Below are positions 46,894 through 57,986 of a stretch of 64,000 bases of DNA, in pieces (position 1 is the stretch's first letter; each line of letters opens with the position of its first letter). The notes below the pieces were generated by a model that was given only the letters and a program-made list of their open reading frames with translations, had not been told where the DNA came from and searched no databases. Origin of the DNA: Tetragonia tetragonoides. Taxonomy: Eukaryota > Streptophyta > Magnoliopsida > Caryophyllales > Aizoaceae. The stretch spans positions 18,059,307 to 18,123,306 of the forward strand of contig CM076139.1 in the NCBI GenBank assembly GCA_038025085.1, written 5' to 3'. A program made the translations under genes and the position numbers.

Positions 46894-49800
46894 ATGTCTT
46901 CGCCTATTGATATATAGTCGGGGTCTGATGGCTCACCTGAGACATCTCGACCAGGAGCTTGGGGATCTTTTTTCCCTGAATGCTCTGGTGGGGGTTCGTC
47001 TAGTCAGGGGCTCGGTCCGTCGTGTGAGGAGTCTTGCCCTCATTTTTTGAGTGACCCGATTCCCCCGATCCCGCCGGGGTTTCCCTTTTCCGAGTTTCGT
47101 CTGGGTTTTGAATGGTTGAGCCCGAATGGACTGCTTCTTCCGGACTGGGTCACCCCGTTCCGACTATGGGAGGAGTCTTGGTACGCCAAGGTCATGTCAG
47201 ACCCCGACATTCCACGAGGCTTCAAACAGGATGTTTTGAATGTCTTTCAAATGGGTGTTGTGTTGGGAGAGATCCTTGTTTTAGACAGGGTCGAACCCTT
47301 ACGCTCTGTCCCTCCCCTGCAGGGAGACGAAGACGAGATGTCCAAAGCTCGTTTTAAACAAACTTGTCATTCGGGCAAAGTGGGTCTTGATTTGCCCTCT
47401 TCTTTGAGCGATTTCGAGCAGATAGGAGAATGACTTTTCTGCCCTCATATCATGAAGTATGTCTTTGTCCTTCGACTATCCTTTCTGGTATTTCTGTTGG
47501 TGTTCTGTCGCAAGTTTTGACCAGTTTCACTTGCTCGTTTTGCAGGGAGCATAGAGAAAGAAGTTCCTCCGGGCAGATGGTAGGCCAATATAGTGCCTCG
47601 GGCGTTTTGCCCGATTCTTCAGCTGACCGGTTAGTTCGATCTACCGACCATACGCCTAGCACTTCTGGCTCGCCTGGTGGTATACCCGAGCCGTTTGAGT
47701 CGGGTCCTGGTGAGGCTGGGGCCTCTCATGATTCTTTGGAGGATGGTGAGATTAGGGCCGAGGGCTTTTCTCCGGCTGAGGAGGAAGATCCCACTCTCCC
47801 TTCTTCGGAGGAGAAGAAGAAGAAGTCGAGGTCTAGCAGGAAGGAGGCTCCCGCGACTCCACAGCCTCTAGTGGAACCGGACGAGGTCGATCAGGGGGAT
47901 ACGGAGATGGAGCCCAACCAGGACCTTGTAGAGGAAGATCCAGAGGATGGGGGGTCGAAACAGGGGAAGAAAGTCGATGTTGTTCCCATCCATCCGAAAC
48001 GGTCGATCTTGGCTGATAGGTCGATGGAGTATATCGACTCGTTAGCGGAGCGCTACAATTTGCCCCCAGGGATGTCTTTTATCCATCCTGGCAAAACGGA
48101 GGGGTGTCATCCTGCTCCGTCTCATAGCATTCCCTTCTCCACAAAGGTTCTTGATGAGGGTTTAATGTTTCCCCTTCCTCATCTTATCAAAAGGATAGTG
48201 GGTCTCTTGGACGTTCACTATTTCCAGCTCCAAGCGAACTCTTGGAGGTGTTTAATAGGTCTAGCGGCTGCAGCTCACGTTCATAAATTGGAGGTGACAG
48301 ATGCCGTTCTACGTCACTTATACACCCGGGTGCAGTCGACCAAACTCGGGACTTGGTACTTGAGCCCTAGGAAGGGCTTTTCCATGTGCCGATCCTTGAG
48401 CAATGTCACCCTGTGGAAGGAAAACTTCCTGTTTCTGCATTGTGAGCAGGGATGGGATGGAGAGTGTCCTCCTTGGAGGGAGGATTATTTGGAGGAGGTA
48501 GGTGATAGGTTGTTTGGCCCAAAGCGTGAGGCGCAAAACTGTGGAGAATTTCCGCTACCCCAACAGAGATGAGGGTATGTGCGAGGGAGTTAAATCCCCT
48601 CCCCACTGGAGGATTGAGAAGTCTTGGTTTTCTCATGGAGCTTTCTTGGTCTTCGTGGGTTTTAGGTCGACCACGACTCATGGTATAGCGACCCTGTTTT
48701 TAGTTTTCTTTCGCTTCGAATCTGCCCGTTGATCGATGATTCTTGTCTAATTCCTTTTCTTTTTCTTTCTATTTTGCAGAGGCTGCCCTTGTTGAATTGT
48801 TGAAGATGCCGGATGGGGAGAAGATGGTGGCTGGGACGACCTCTAAAGCTTTTCTTGGAGCTTTTGAGGACACGGTCGAGGGTCAGAAGGCCCTCGCCTC
48901 GGTAATCAAGTTTTTTCTTGCTTGTCTGTTGTAGTCGAATTTCCCATAGCCGGTACTGATGATTTCCTTATTTTCGCAGCCTCCCAAGAAAAAAAAGGCG
49001 ACAGTCTTCAGGAGGAAGACCAAGTCTTTGCCGAGGAAAGAAAGTTCCTCGTCTAAAGATGTATCTGGGGGAGATCCCCCTCCCAAGAAAAGATCGAGCG
49101 ACGAAGCCTTGGTATTGTCTGGGAGGGTGTCTCCTTCAAAGAAGAAGAAAGCCGACCCTGTTGACAAAGGGTCGGTTCCACTGAGCTAGCCTGCTGCTAA
49201 CTCCTGGGGGATAGTTACCCCTCGTGTCGAGACTCGGAAAGTGGATGCTGCTCCTTCCACTTCTGTTGTAGAGGGAGTGCTCTCTCCGCCCAGCTTGAAG
49301 AGTATTGATGAGATGGTGGTGGTGAGGTCCACCCGGAGGGACAGCAATGAATTCACGGGCCAAGCGCACATGATGAGTAGGCAGGGCCCTGAAGGTCATG
49401 CCCTCAAGATGCACATTTTCATGGATGCTCCTCCGGTCGAACAGGCCAAGATTGCGGAAGCCGTCTACCCCAATCTCTTTCATGAACGAGACATAGAGCA
49501 AGCGTCTTCGGAGGTGGGGTCGACTGATGCCGTGACGGCCCTCCTGAAGCGCATGGCCATAAGCCGGTTGAAGGTATCTTGTCGACTATTTTCTTTATAT
49601 GCTGTCGACTAATTCTGTAGGTGTTAACCCTTCTTGTTTGCTTCTTTCAGGATGACATTCTTCTAAGTGCGACGATCAGGGCCGACGAGGCTCAAAGGCG
49701 TCAATTGGTCCTTCAGCGTCAGGAATGGTAGAATGAATTCGAGGCTAGGCTAGAATGAATTCCAGGCCGAGTTATCGGGGCTTCGCGCTGAACTGGAGAA

Positions 49801-50226
49801 AGCGAAGGCCGACCTCAAAGAGGAGAAGTCTCTGCTGATTGAGAGGGGACGTTCCCTCAAAGAGCTGAGGGAGAAGCTTGAGGCGGCTAACAAGGTCAAC
49901 GCTCAAACCATCGGACTTCTCGAAGGTGCCAAGGCTGATGCTGATGAGTGGAAGACCCAGGCAACTCGAGCCAAGGCCGAATTAAAGGTGGTCGTCGACT
50001 GTCAGACTCGGTTTTGGACCGAGGCCTTGGTTCAGGTGTATGGGGCCAGCGATATGGGAGCTTTGGTTGTCGAGGCCCTGGCCAAGATTCGGAACCTCCG
50101 TAACTCTGCTGATCCTGCTTGTCAGGTTGAGGCGAATCAAATCGAAGATTCCATTGCCACTGACCTAAAGGAGATGGAAGAGATAGTCGCCCAGAAACGG
50201 GCAGAGAAGGAGGAGCAGGCGGAGTA
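46894..50226 (+). pseudogene. Antisense unit 1: multi-exon 'putative gypsy-type transposon' (PF04195-like) protein
   Basis: Frames joined by GT-AG junctions: exon 1 from ATG 46894 (MSSPIDI, then an in-frame TAG) with PIPPGFPFSEFRLGFEWL; exon 2 from 47546 (after TTTTGCAG) to about 48574; exon 3 48780-48901; exon 4 48980-49573; exon 5 49651-50226. Exon 2 holds an acidic low-complexity linker, then GLMFPLPHLIKRIVGLLDVH, FQLQANSWRCLIGLAAAA and LWKENFLFLHCEQGW, matching the plant domain called putative gypsy-type transposon. Exon 4 has Lys-rich and Ser-rich stretches; exon 5 is a coiled coil (ELEKAKADLKEEKSLL...). In-frame stops at 46915, 49187 and in exon 5 make this copy dead. Role unknown; nuclear or structural functions have only been guessed for such proteins. 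Confidence 0.65.
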
Positions 50227-50490
50227 AGCCTGGCTGTCTAAGATCTTCATCCCCAACTTATGGGGCTTGTATTTGTTTCTTTAAGGGTGGTTGGTCACCC
50301 TTGTTGTAGAATGTTTGCGTTCCCTCCGCTTTTGAAGGTCGATTAATGGAGACATTGATGTTTGTAAACTCGACCTGTTTTGATTTGCAATTTTCTCAAC
50401 TTCAATAATTGATCACTTATTGCTTGCTGAGGTGTCGTTGCATGTATGACACCTGTCGTGGATAACCGTTTGTGCCCTCTATTTTTTGCT

Positions 50491-50499
50491 TATATATAG
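50491..50499 (+). promoter_or_regulatory. TATA box of antisense unit 2
   Basis: TATATATAG, 45 nt before the ATG at 50544. Confidence 0.6.
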
Positions 50500-50543
50500 G
50501 CTTGTTTTGCTCAATGATGTCGTTACTCCAAAACTTCAGAAAA

Positions 50544-51315
50544 ATGTCTTCATCAGCTACTTTCATTTCTTCAGGTTCTAGCTATGGTCGTCTGTGGATA
50601 CTGAGGTAGTGTCTCGGGCATATCGCATGCATTCGGGCAAACGTGCTATAAAAACAACTCGATCGGGCAAAACACATGGCAGTAGGCCTTCGAAACCACC
50701 TAATAGTGGGGTTTCGGCTGACCCCGGTGAATTTAGCGAGGCTAATCTGGCCAAGTTGAAGGTTCCTTACGTCGTTCCCTTTTCGAGGACACTTCTTTGT
50801 CCGAGCATCTTTGTACCCAGATATGGATGGTGTTTCAGCGACTTCAATCTCAGGCGATCCTGGAATGCCTTGAAGTCGAACCTCTGGCTGTGAGGTTACG
50901 TGGTGAGGGGGGAAGCCGACCTGACTCTCCTCCTCCAATTCCTGCTAAAATCGACCCCTGCCCAGATATTTCTTCTTCCGGAGTGAGGGGTCATGGGCAT
51001 GATGACCCTATTCGAAGTGGATGTCGCCAAGAGTTAGTAGATGAGCAGGTTCGTAAGGCTCAAGAGACCTGTAGTCACATCGTGAAGCACGAGCTCCAAC
51101 AGGCAGAGAGGGCTAGAAAGGAGGTGTTGGATAAGTAGATGCAGGTGGCCTGGAGGATCGATCAACTCCTGAAGGATCTTCGAGAAGCGAGGCGAGTGGT
51201 CGAAAATAAGACTCTCGCTCTTGACGAGGGGAGAGCGCTCCATCGTTCTTTGATGTAGAGGAAGCAAGCCTTGGAGCAGGAGATCAAGCATAAGCGCGAA
51301 GCTCTAGGCCTTTAG
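50544..51315 (+). pseudogene. Antisense unit 2: short Ser-rich/coiled-coil protein relic
   Basis: ATG 50544 opens MSSSATFISSGSSYG and stops after 21 codons; other frames continue through 50594-51138, and a C-terminal coiled coil rich in Gln/Glu/Arg follows (QELVDEQVRKAQETCSHIV, then DQLLKDLREARRVV), ending at about 51315. Several frameshifts and stops. No known domain. The layout (Ser-rich start, coiled-coil end, own TATA box) repeats that of units 3 and 4. Confidence 0.5.
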
Positions 51316-51581
51316 GCTTTTTTGTAGTTTGACTGTTGAACTGATGTGTAGCTTTTTTGTAATAGCTTCTAACCTCGATATTTTGAATGAATGTCTAAAT
51401 GACTTATGTTCGTGCTTCTGTTTGTGTCGTTCTTTCTTCCCTTCGCTGGTCGAGGGATGGATGGGGTAGCCAAAGCGTTTTTTCTCTTTTCAGGTGGGAA
51501 TGTGAACCGGGTTCACACTGTACCTTCAGGCCACGTATCTTCTAAAGAGAGGTGTCGTTTGGTCTCCCCTGGTATTTTGCC

Positions 51582-51589
51582 TATAAATA
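51582..51589 (+). promoter_or_regulatory. TATA box of antisense unit 3
   Basis: TATAAATA about 115 nt before the start region of unit 3, followed by the leader ACAATTTCACCCATCTTTTC, which resembles that of unit 4 (GTCAATTTCACAATCAC). Confidence 0.7.
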
Positions 51590-51696
51590 CCTGAGTGAAC
51601 TTTCCACAATTTCACCCATCTTTTCTCACATCGCTTTCTCTTTCTAGAAATACTCATTAAACTTCAGTAATTTTTTCACCACTTTACTTTATCTTC

Positions 51697-52272
51697 GTGC
51701 TGGCTGGCTCCAAGAGGAAAGCGGTGAACATGCAGTGTGGGGAGTCTAGTAGGCGGGCCCGAAGGGTCAGTGATGCTGGGAAGAATCGTGCTTCGACTTC
51801 TTCCGAATCTTACACTCCAGCTACTCCTCGATCCAATTCTGGGTCGAGCTTGGGTTCTGAGGCTCGAGATCTGATTACTGCAATCAGGAGGTCTCGAGCG
51901 GAGCCTCGGGAATCTGATGGTCGGGTGCTTCCTACCATTGACGTGCCAGCCCCTCCCCTGCTGCCAGGGAGCCTGTTCCGCCGGCTCGATTGGTTCCTTT
52001 GGCGAAACGGTTGGCTAACCGTCTCCAGGAGCTTCATCGAGAGATTGGTGGAGCTTGTGAGCGGGAGGCGGCCACTCAAGCTAAGATCCGCCGCTGGAGC
52101 AGAGGGACAATGCCCTCCTGGATGCGAGGAATGAGTTGGCTACTCGGATTACTGGTGGGGTCGAGGAGCTGAACGGCCTCCGGGAGCGGAGAGAGGAGCT
52201 CCTTAATGAAGTTAGGGTTCTGAGGAATCAGCTGGAGGGTCAAGCTCCTGCTTCTCCCCCTTTGTCCCTTTA
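51697..52272 (+). pseudogene. Antisense unit 3: short Ser-rich/coiled-coil protein relic
   Basis: The frame 51697-52134 encodes basic and Ser/Pro-rich sequence (SKRKAVNMQCGESSRRARRV, then TPRSNSGSSLGSEARDLI). It opens with GTG CTG rather than ATG, so the start codon is lost or lies at codon 12. A frameshift near 52000 moves the coiled-coil end to other frames (LANRLQELHREIGGACERE at about 52010, then GVEELNGLRERREELLNEV to a stop at 52270-52272). No known domain. Confidence 0.5.
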
Positions 52273-52283
52273 AGCTTTGTTTA

Positions 52284-52440
52284 GGGGCGGCTATCTCCTC
52301 CCTGACATCCTTCTTCTCTTCTTCATTGGGAGCGAGTCGGGGAGTCGGCCTTTTTCTTTTTATTGCTTTAGTAGGTACTGTACTTGGCAATCTCTTCCCT
52401 GACCTCCTTCTTCTCCTTGGGGGCAGGTCGAGGGGTCGGA
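52284..52440 (+). repeat. Duplicated segment after unit 3
   Basis: ATCTCCTCCCTGACATCCTT (52292-52311) with GTCGGGGAGTCGG behind it recurs at 52391-52440 as ATCTCTTCCCTGACCTCCTT with GTCGAGGGGTCGG; about 100-bp period. Confidence 0.65.
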
Positions 52441-52687
52441 TCTTGGCATTTTCGTAGGTAGATCTTTTGGCCTCGTCGAGCTTGCATGCCGACTAGAAAT
52501 TTTGTAGATGAACTGTGTAGTCTCGATCTTTAATTCTGTGTAATATTTTTCTCTGATTAATCAAAGATTGTCGATTGAACATCTCGATTTTGTCAAGCTT
52601 CCAAATTTCAACTTTTTGCCTGACTTTTTTCCAGCATATGACTATCGATATTTGTTTGTTCGTCGCACCTCGAGTGTAGAATGTACT

Positions 52688-52946
52688 GAGGTAAGTATAC
52701 CCTGCCCCAACAGTCGAGGTGCGACTGTCTGTGGAGTCGGGCTTCTTTCAAAATGTCGGTTGCTCATCTTCGCCATAATTACTCCTGATTGATGTGACGG
52801 TTGGGAAAATCCACCTTAGGTAAGTATACCCTGCCCCCACAGTCGAGGTGCGACTGTTTGTGGAGTCGGGCTTCTTTCAAAATGTCGGTTGCTCTTCTTC
52901 GCTATAATTACTCCTGATTGATGTGACGCTTGGGAAAATCCACCCT
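52688..52946 (+). repeat. Direct duplication of about 127 bp with an internal small palindrome
   Basis: Copies at about 52690-52814 and 52818-52944, both starting GGTAAGTATACCCTGCCCC and ending TTGGGAAAATCCACC, nearly identical. Each has CAGTCGAGGTGCGACTG, a 6-bp stem with 5-nt loop. They lie just upstream of the unit 4 promoter. Confidence 0.9.
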
Positions 52947-53042
52947 GACCCCTTGGGACTATACACGTGTCAGCTTAATACTAAGGCTCTTCCTCTCCCA
53001 GAAACCGGTTGGAGGTGACGGTTCGTCTTCTTTGGGAGGATT

Positions 53043-53050
53043 ATAAATAC
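53043..53050 (+). promoter_or_regulatory. TATA box of antisense unit 4
   Basis: TATAAATA about 118 nt before the ATG at 53168; leader GTCAATTTCACAATCACTTC and CTCTCTCTAG. Confidence 0.7.
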
Positions 53051-53167
53051 CCCCCAAGGTTGCTTGGAAATTCCGTCAATTTCACAATCACTTCTTGTTT
53101 TCACTTTCTCTCTCTAGATTTGTAAGCTCCATATAAGTTTTAAAAGTAGCCTCTTAGTCGCCTTAGC

Positions 53168-53790
53168 ATGTCTTCCCCACCTTCAAAGAGTCGTAGACTC
53201 GATTCAGGGGGTAGATCCACCCCTCGTTTTTCTATAACGATGGGCGGGGTCCCAGTTACTCCCAAGGTCGAGCCTTCGGCTGGACCAAGTGCGTCGGCAG
53301 TAACCCATGTGCCCTTGGAGCGGCGCCCAAACGAGGAGCGCTATGGGTGCTCCTACTGTGTCTCTCTCGACGCCCTCAGATTTGCTAGGAGGAGGAAGCG
53401 CTATCTCCCCCCCTTGCACGCTGATGTCCCTGCTGATCCCAAAATCCTTGAGGTTCGGGCGGCCAATGCTCTGTATGATCGGAAGCATCATCGGGCTCGT
53501 TTGCCACAGCTTGTGAGAAGATGGCAGTGGCCGACCACAACTTGGAAGAGTTGGCCATCAAGCTGAAGATGGCGGAGTCGAAGGTGGCGGCCATCAAACA
53601 AGAGATTGCGAGTGAAACTGCTGGGGTGAAGGTTATCCGTAAGGATATTTCCCTTCATAAGACTGCCCTCATTAGGGCCAGTGGTCAGCATTCTCTCTTC
53701 CAAGAGCATGGCCATCGTCTTGAATAGGGCGATGGACAGCTCGAGGCTCCCGGTAGTCAGCTTGCTCTGGAGCCTGCCTCTTGATACAGC
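53168..53790 (+). pseudogene. Antisense unit 4: short Ser/Pro-rich and coiled-coil protein relic
   Basis: ATG 53168 opens MSSPPSKSRRLDSGGRSTPR, the same kind of start as unit 1 (MSSP). The frame to 53566 includes a cluster RRPNEERYGCSYCVSLDALR and RRRKRYLPPLHADV. A frameshift near 53517 moves the coiled-coil part to 53521-53727 (DHNLEELAIKLKMAESKVAA), followed by a stop and a short tail. No known domain. Confidence 0.5.
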
Positions 53791-54814
53791 CTCTTCCAGT
53801 CTTGTCATCATTTTTTTTCTTTTTTGTGTGTGGCCTGTTGAGGCCTGTAACCTTTTGGCCTAATAAGGCTTGTATATTTCGATTCAATGAATGAAATCGA
53901 CCTTTTTCTAACCTCCTTTTTATTTCGTTCGAATGTATTGAACTGTATAAATCGTATGTTTTGTTCTTGCAAGGGTCTTGGTTTGGCCAATCGATCCCTT
54001 ATCTTTGTAAGTATGCAAGGCTTTCAGCCTGATTAGGCGTTTAGGTCGTTGGACCCGTTTAGCCCGATTTTGTAGGCACTCAGGCATTTGGCCTGATGTG
54101 CTTATCCGTAAGTTCTGAAGCTTACGTCCCTCAATCGTAGTATCTTGCGCATGAGACATAAAGCTCATGTAAAGGCTAGGTGTGTCGACCTATTTTGCCA
54201 GCAATTAGATTTAGGTCGAGCGGACCCTATAAGGCTGTAAGATCGTTGGATCGTTTTAAACCCGATGCAAGGCTTTTAGGTCGTTGGACCTGTTTAGCCC
54301 GATGTTCGATGGTTAGATGCGTAATGGTTTTGAGGAGGGTTGTCAAAACATTAGATATTTTTCCCCCCATTACGTATCTGTCCGTCGAGCATCGTTGAAT
54401 TAATTCAGCTACGAGCTTGTTAGGAAGTCAAAACGCATATGCGTATGCCCCCAAGCTCGTTGGTTAATTAATTTCTTTTAGTAATCAAATAATTAATAGT
54501 TGCATGGACATAATTTTTGACAGAAGATGTTGTAGGGTTCCCACCCGTTTGTCATTTGTAGAGGTATTGTCAGGGTCCTCACCCTTTACAGAGGTCGATT
54601 TTTGCAGGGATCGCCCAACCCTTTACAATCAGGACAATTTTGATGGGATTGCCAAAAAACCCTTTGATTCAGCAGACAATTTTTGTAGGGATTTGTGAAC
54701 CCTGAAAAAAGGATAGACAATTTTTTAAGGGGTTTGTGAACCCTGGGGTCGATTTTTGCTTGGATTCGCCAACCCATTTTTGTCCGATTTTTAGGGTTAA
54801 TCGGTCAACCCTTG

Positions 54815-55979
54815 TTAGATGTGGAATTTTCTCAGGTTGTTGAGGTTCCATGCTCTTGGTAGTGGGACACCACTCATGTTTTCCATTCGATACGTCCCTA
54901 ATTGGATGACCCCAGTGATTTTGTATGGTCCTTCCCATTTGGGAGTCAGTTTCCCTTGTTCAGCTTGTTTGCCTGTGCTCTCAGTCTTTCGTAGTACGAG
55001 GTCGCCAGCTACGAGGTGCTTGCCTCTCACCCTCCTGTTGAATTGTCGTATCAGCTGATTCTTTGCTATTTCCATTCGTAGGAGGGTGTCACCTCTTGTT
55101 TCAGGCATTAGATCGAGGTTGAATCTCAACTGCCTGTCGTTTTCTTCGGGATCGTACGAGATCACTCTAGGAGATGGAGTAACAAGCTCAATGGGTAGGA
55201 CAGCTTTCGATCCATAGGCTAGTCGAAAGGGGGTTTCCCCAGTCGCGCTCTTTGTCGTGGTTCTGATCGACCACAGGACCTCATAAAGTCTTTCTTCCCA
55301 TCGCCCCTTAGCCGCATCCAATTTGCGTTTTCCCATTGAGGATTATCTTGTTTGCTGCCTTGGCTTGGCCGTTGGACTGGGGCCGGGCCACGGCTGTAAA
55401 TCGAGCTTTGACCCCTAGGTTTGAAAGATATGTCTTCAATCCTGGGTTGTCGAATTGAGGCCCGTTATCGAATATAATTCACCTGGGGACACCAAATTGG
55501 GTGATTACATTTTCCCAGATGAACTTCCTGACATCTTGTTCCTCGATACAGCGCAGAGCCTTGGCTTTGATCCATTTGATGAAGTAGTCAATGGCTACCA
55601 CCAAGAATTTAAATTGCCCTGGTGCCTCTGGAAAAGGTCCCAGTATATCCATCCCCCAAAGGTGAAAAGGGGGTGGCTCCAAGATTGGAGATAAGTTCAT
55701 CGCTGGCTGCCGCTGTACCGTCGAGTGTATCTGGCATTGCTTGCATCGGGTTACTAGACTTAGCGCATCAGACCATATGGTTGGCCAGAAATACCTCGTT
55801 CTAAGAGCTTTCCGTGCCAATGCTCTTCCCGCAATGTGCGACCCACACATGCCACTGTGCAAATCGTCCAAAATATCAGCTCCTTCGGTGGGCGTGACAC
55901 ATCGAAGCAACGGTTGATTGAAGGCGTGTTTGTACAATATGCCGTCGGCCAGAACGAACCATTTTGCTCGTTTCTTCAC
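54815..55979 (-). pseudogene. Tat-lineage integrase (catalytic Glu lost)
   Basis: The first ORF (55979-55479) has the zinc-binding region H..MCGSHIAGRALARKALRTRYFWPT..CKQCQ and the core start HLWGMDILGPFP (first Asp). After a stop at 55479 the frame carries the FDNGPQFD-type second Asp. The position of the catalytic Glu reads NGQAKAANK (about 55375), Lys in place of Glu. The ORF 55336-54815 completes the C-terminus: WSIRTTTKSATGETPFRLAYG, AGDLVLRKTE, GKLTPKWEGPYKI. It ends at 54815. Inactive by residue loss, a stop and a frameshift. Confidence 0.88.
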
Positions 55980-56024
55980 TCGTCCCTTTTCCTTTTCATC
56001 CTCCGGTAAGACCCCGTCTCAGAG

Positions 56025-56744
56025 TTAGTTGATTATGGGATCCATCCATGTCTCCGATCTGTTGAGTAGGTTCACTTCTTGAAGTTTTGTAATGCTTTTC
56101 TCTTTAAGAACTTCCCAGAAGATCGATCTTGGAAGTCCGTTGATAGCTGAGCTCGCCAGTTTGGCCAAGGCGTCTGCCTGTTGGTTTTCTGATCTTAACA
56201 CATGCTTAATCGAGAATTCCTCGAATCTTGAGATTTCATCCTTTGATTTTTGAAGGTATGCCTTCATCGACTCTTCCCTAGCTTCATAATCCCATGTGAT
56301 CTGAGATACGACTAATTGGGAATCCATGGTGACTATTACTCTCTATGCCCCTACCATTCTGGCCATTTGCAACCCAGCTAGTAGGGCCTCATATTCTGCT
56401 TCATTATTGAGGCTGGGAATTCAAATCGGAGGGCATACTCGAATACTTCCCCCTCAGAGTTTTTAAGGACCAATCCTGCCCCGCTCCCGTTGCGGCAAGA
56501 TTATCCATCCACAGCTAACTCCCATAGTGGTGACCATAGTATTGGTTGGTCGTTGATCGAGGCCAGATCCACTGCGAAATTCGCTAGCGCCTGCCCCTTG
56601 ATAGCTCGTCGAGGTTCGAATTCTATTGAGAATTCACCCAGTTCTGTGGCCCAAGGTTTCAGTCTTCCCGCCCTCTTTGGGCCCTTCAAGACTATCTTCA
56701 ATGGTTGGTCGATGAGTACAATGATTTCATGGGAACAAAAATAA
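56025..56744 (-). pseudogene. Second (archaeal-type) RNase H of the Tat-lineage element
   Basis: Follows the gypsy RNase H tail KPWATELGEFSIEFEPRRAI. LWELAVDGSC.NGSGAGLVL gives the first Asp; after a one-base shift NNEAEYEALLAGLQMAR carries the Glu (about 56410-56360); MDSQLVVSQI (56327 on) gives the second Asp and SENQQADALAKLAS the last one. An additional RNase H behind the gypsy RNase H is a hallmark of the Tat lineage. One frameshift and three stops break it. Confidence 0.85.
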
Positions 56745-56755
56745 GGCCTCAGTCG

Positions 56756-57968
56756 TCATGCACTGATGATTAGCGCTAGAGCAAATTTCTCGATGTCGGG
56801 GTAGCGTGTTTCAGCATCCAGTAGGACATGGCTTACGAAGTAGACTGGTTGTTGTACTTTTTCCCGCTCGCACACCAGGGCGGTGGCCCCCGCTCGGTCT
56901 GAAACTGCTAAGTAAATGAAGATCTTTTCCCCGACCTCAGGGCTCACCATTCTGGGAGCTTTAGCTAGGTAGGCTTTCAGTTTCTCAAAGTCGGCTTGGG
57001 CTTCATTTGACCATTCGAACCTTTTCTTGTTCTTGATGGCTTTGAAAAATGACGTGCATCGATCAGCCGTTCGTGAGATGAAGCGACTGAGAGCCGCGAT
57101 ACAGCCTGTCAAGCGTTGTACGTCCTTTAGACACTTAGGTGGTTGCATGTCTAATACCGCCTGTATTTTCTCAGGATTAGCGTCGATCCCACGTTGGCTT
57201 ATCATAAACCCCAACAGTTTCCCTCCCGGGACCCAAAATACACATTTTTTGGGATTGAGCTTCATGTTATGCCGCCGCAATGTGGCGAAGGTTTCTTTCA
57301 GATCCGAGTGGTGATTGGCAGCTTCCTTGCTCTTGACAACCATGTCCTCTACGCAGGCTTCTACATTCCTACCCAGTTGTAGGGAGAAGACCTTCTTGAC
57401 CAAACGTTGATAGGTCGCTCCCGCGTTTTTGAGTCCAAAGGGCATCATATTATAGCAAAAGACCCCATCGTCGGTGATGAATGCAGCCTTTTCTTGATCT
57501 TCCTCAACCAATCGTACCTGGTGGTACCCAGAGAAAGCATCCATAAAGCTTAGAAGTTCGTGACCCGCCATGGAGTCGATCAGCTCATCAATTCGAGGCA
57601 GAGGGAAATCATCCTTGGGACAAGCTTTGTTGAGATCTGTGAAGTCGACACACATTCTTCAGGTCCTATTGTGCTTCTTGACTAGCACTACATTGACTAG
57701 CCACTCTGGGTAGAGGCATTCTCTGATAAATCCTGCCTTTAGCGGTTTTTAAACCTCGGTTGTTGCCACTTCACTTCTTTCCTTCCCCATCTGTCGTTTC
57801 TTTTGTTTCACTGGCTTGAAGCCAGTCCGTATCCCCAGTCTGTGGATAATCAGATTGCTGTCTATTCCGGGCATGTCAGATGGAGAGAATGCGAATATAT
57901 CGGCATACTCTTGGAGTAAGCTTGTGATGTCTTCTTTTTGGGGCTCAGTTAGGTCTACCCCGACATAT
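56756..57968 (-). pseudogene. Tat-lineage reverse transcriptase with gypsy RNase H
   Basis: The ORF 57655-56756 starts MCVDFTDLNKACPKDDFPLP and has LLSFMDAFSGYHQV (first catalytic Asp), CYNMMPFGLKNAGATYQRLV, LGFMISQRGI and the RNase H block FIYLAVSDRAGATALV..YFVSHVLLDAETRYPDIEK. The polymerase motif, normally YVDD, reads CVEDMVVKS (about 57335-57309), so one catalytic Asp is Glu. Before 57655 the frame continues, with stops, up to about 57968 (SLLQEYADIFAFSPSDMPGI at about 57925-57866), then breaks off. Gag and protease are absent. Confidence 0.9.
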
Positions 57969-57986
57969 CAATCTTCTTCTCTATTA

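Larger units (their letters stand above)
45560..57968 (-). mobile_element. 5'-truncated Tat-lineage Ty3/gypsy element with antisense gene array
   Basis: The minus strand reads RT (57655-56756), a second archaeal-type RNase H (56744-56025) and integrase (55979-54815), the Tat-lineage order. Then, towards the LTR at the left end, come four units on the opposite strand (46894-53790). The left end probably is the LTR end TGTTTAGATCC at 45560. The right end breaks off about 100 codons before RT (near 57968): protease, gag and 5' LTR are missing, so no TSD can be checked and the exact borders are uncertain. Retand/Grande-type Tat elements are known to carry extra ORFs after pol, some antisense. Confidence 0.8.

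Noticed and set aside
54357..54372. Pyrimidine run TTTTTCCCCCCATTAC as the polypurine tract of the Tat element
   Set aside because: It would put the LTR directly after integrase and the antisense genes outside the element; no LTR-like start (CA on the plus strand) adjoins it. Left open but not annotated.
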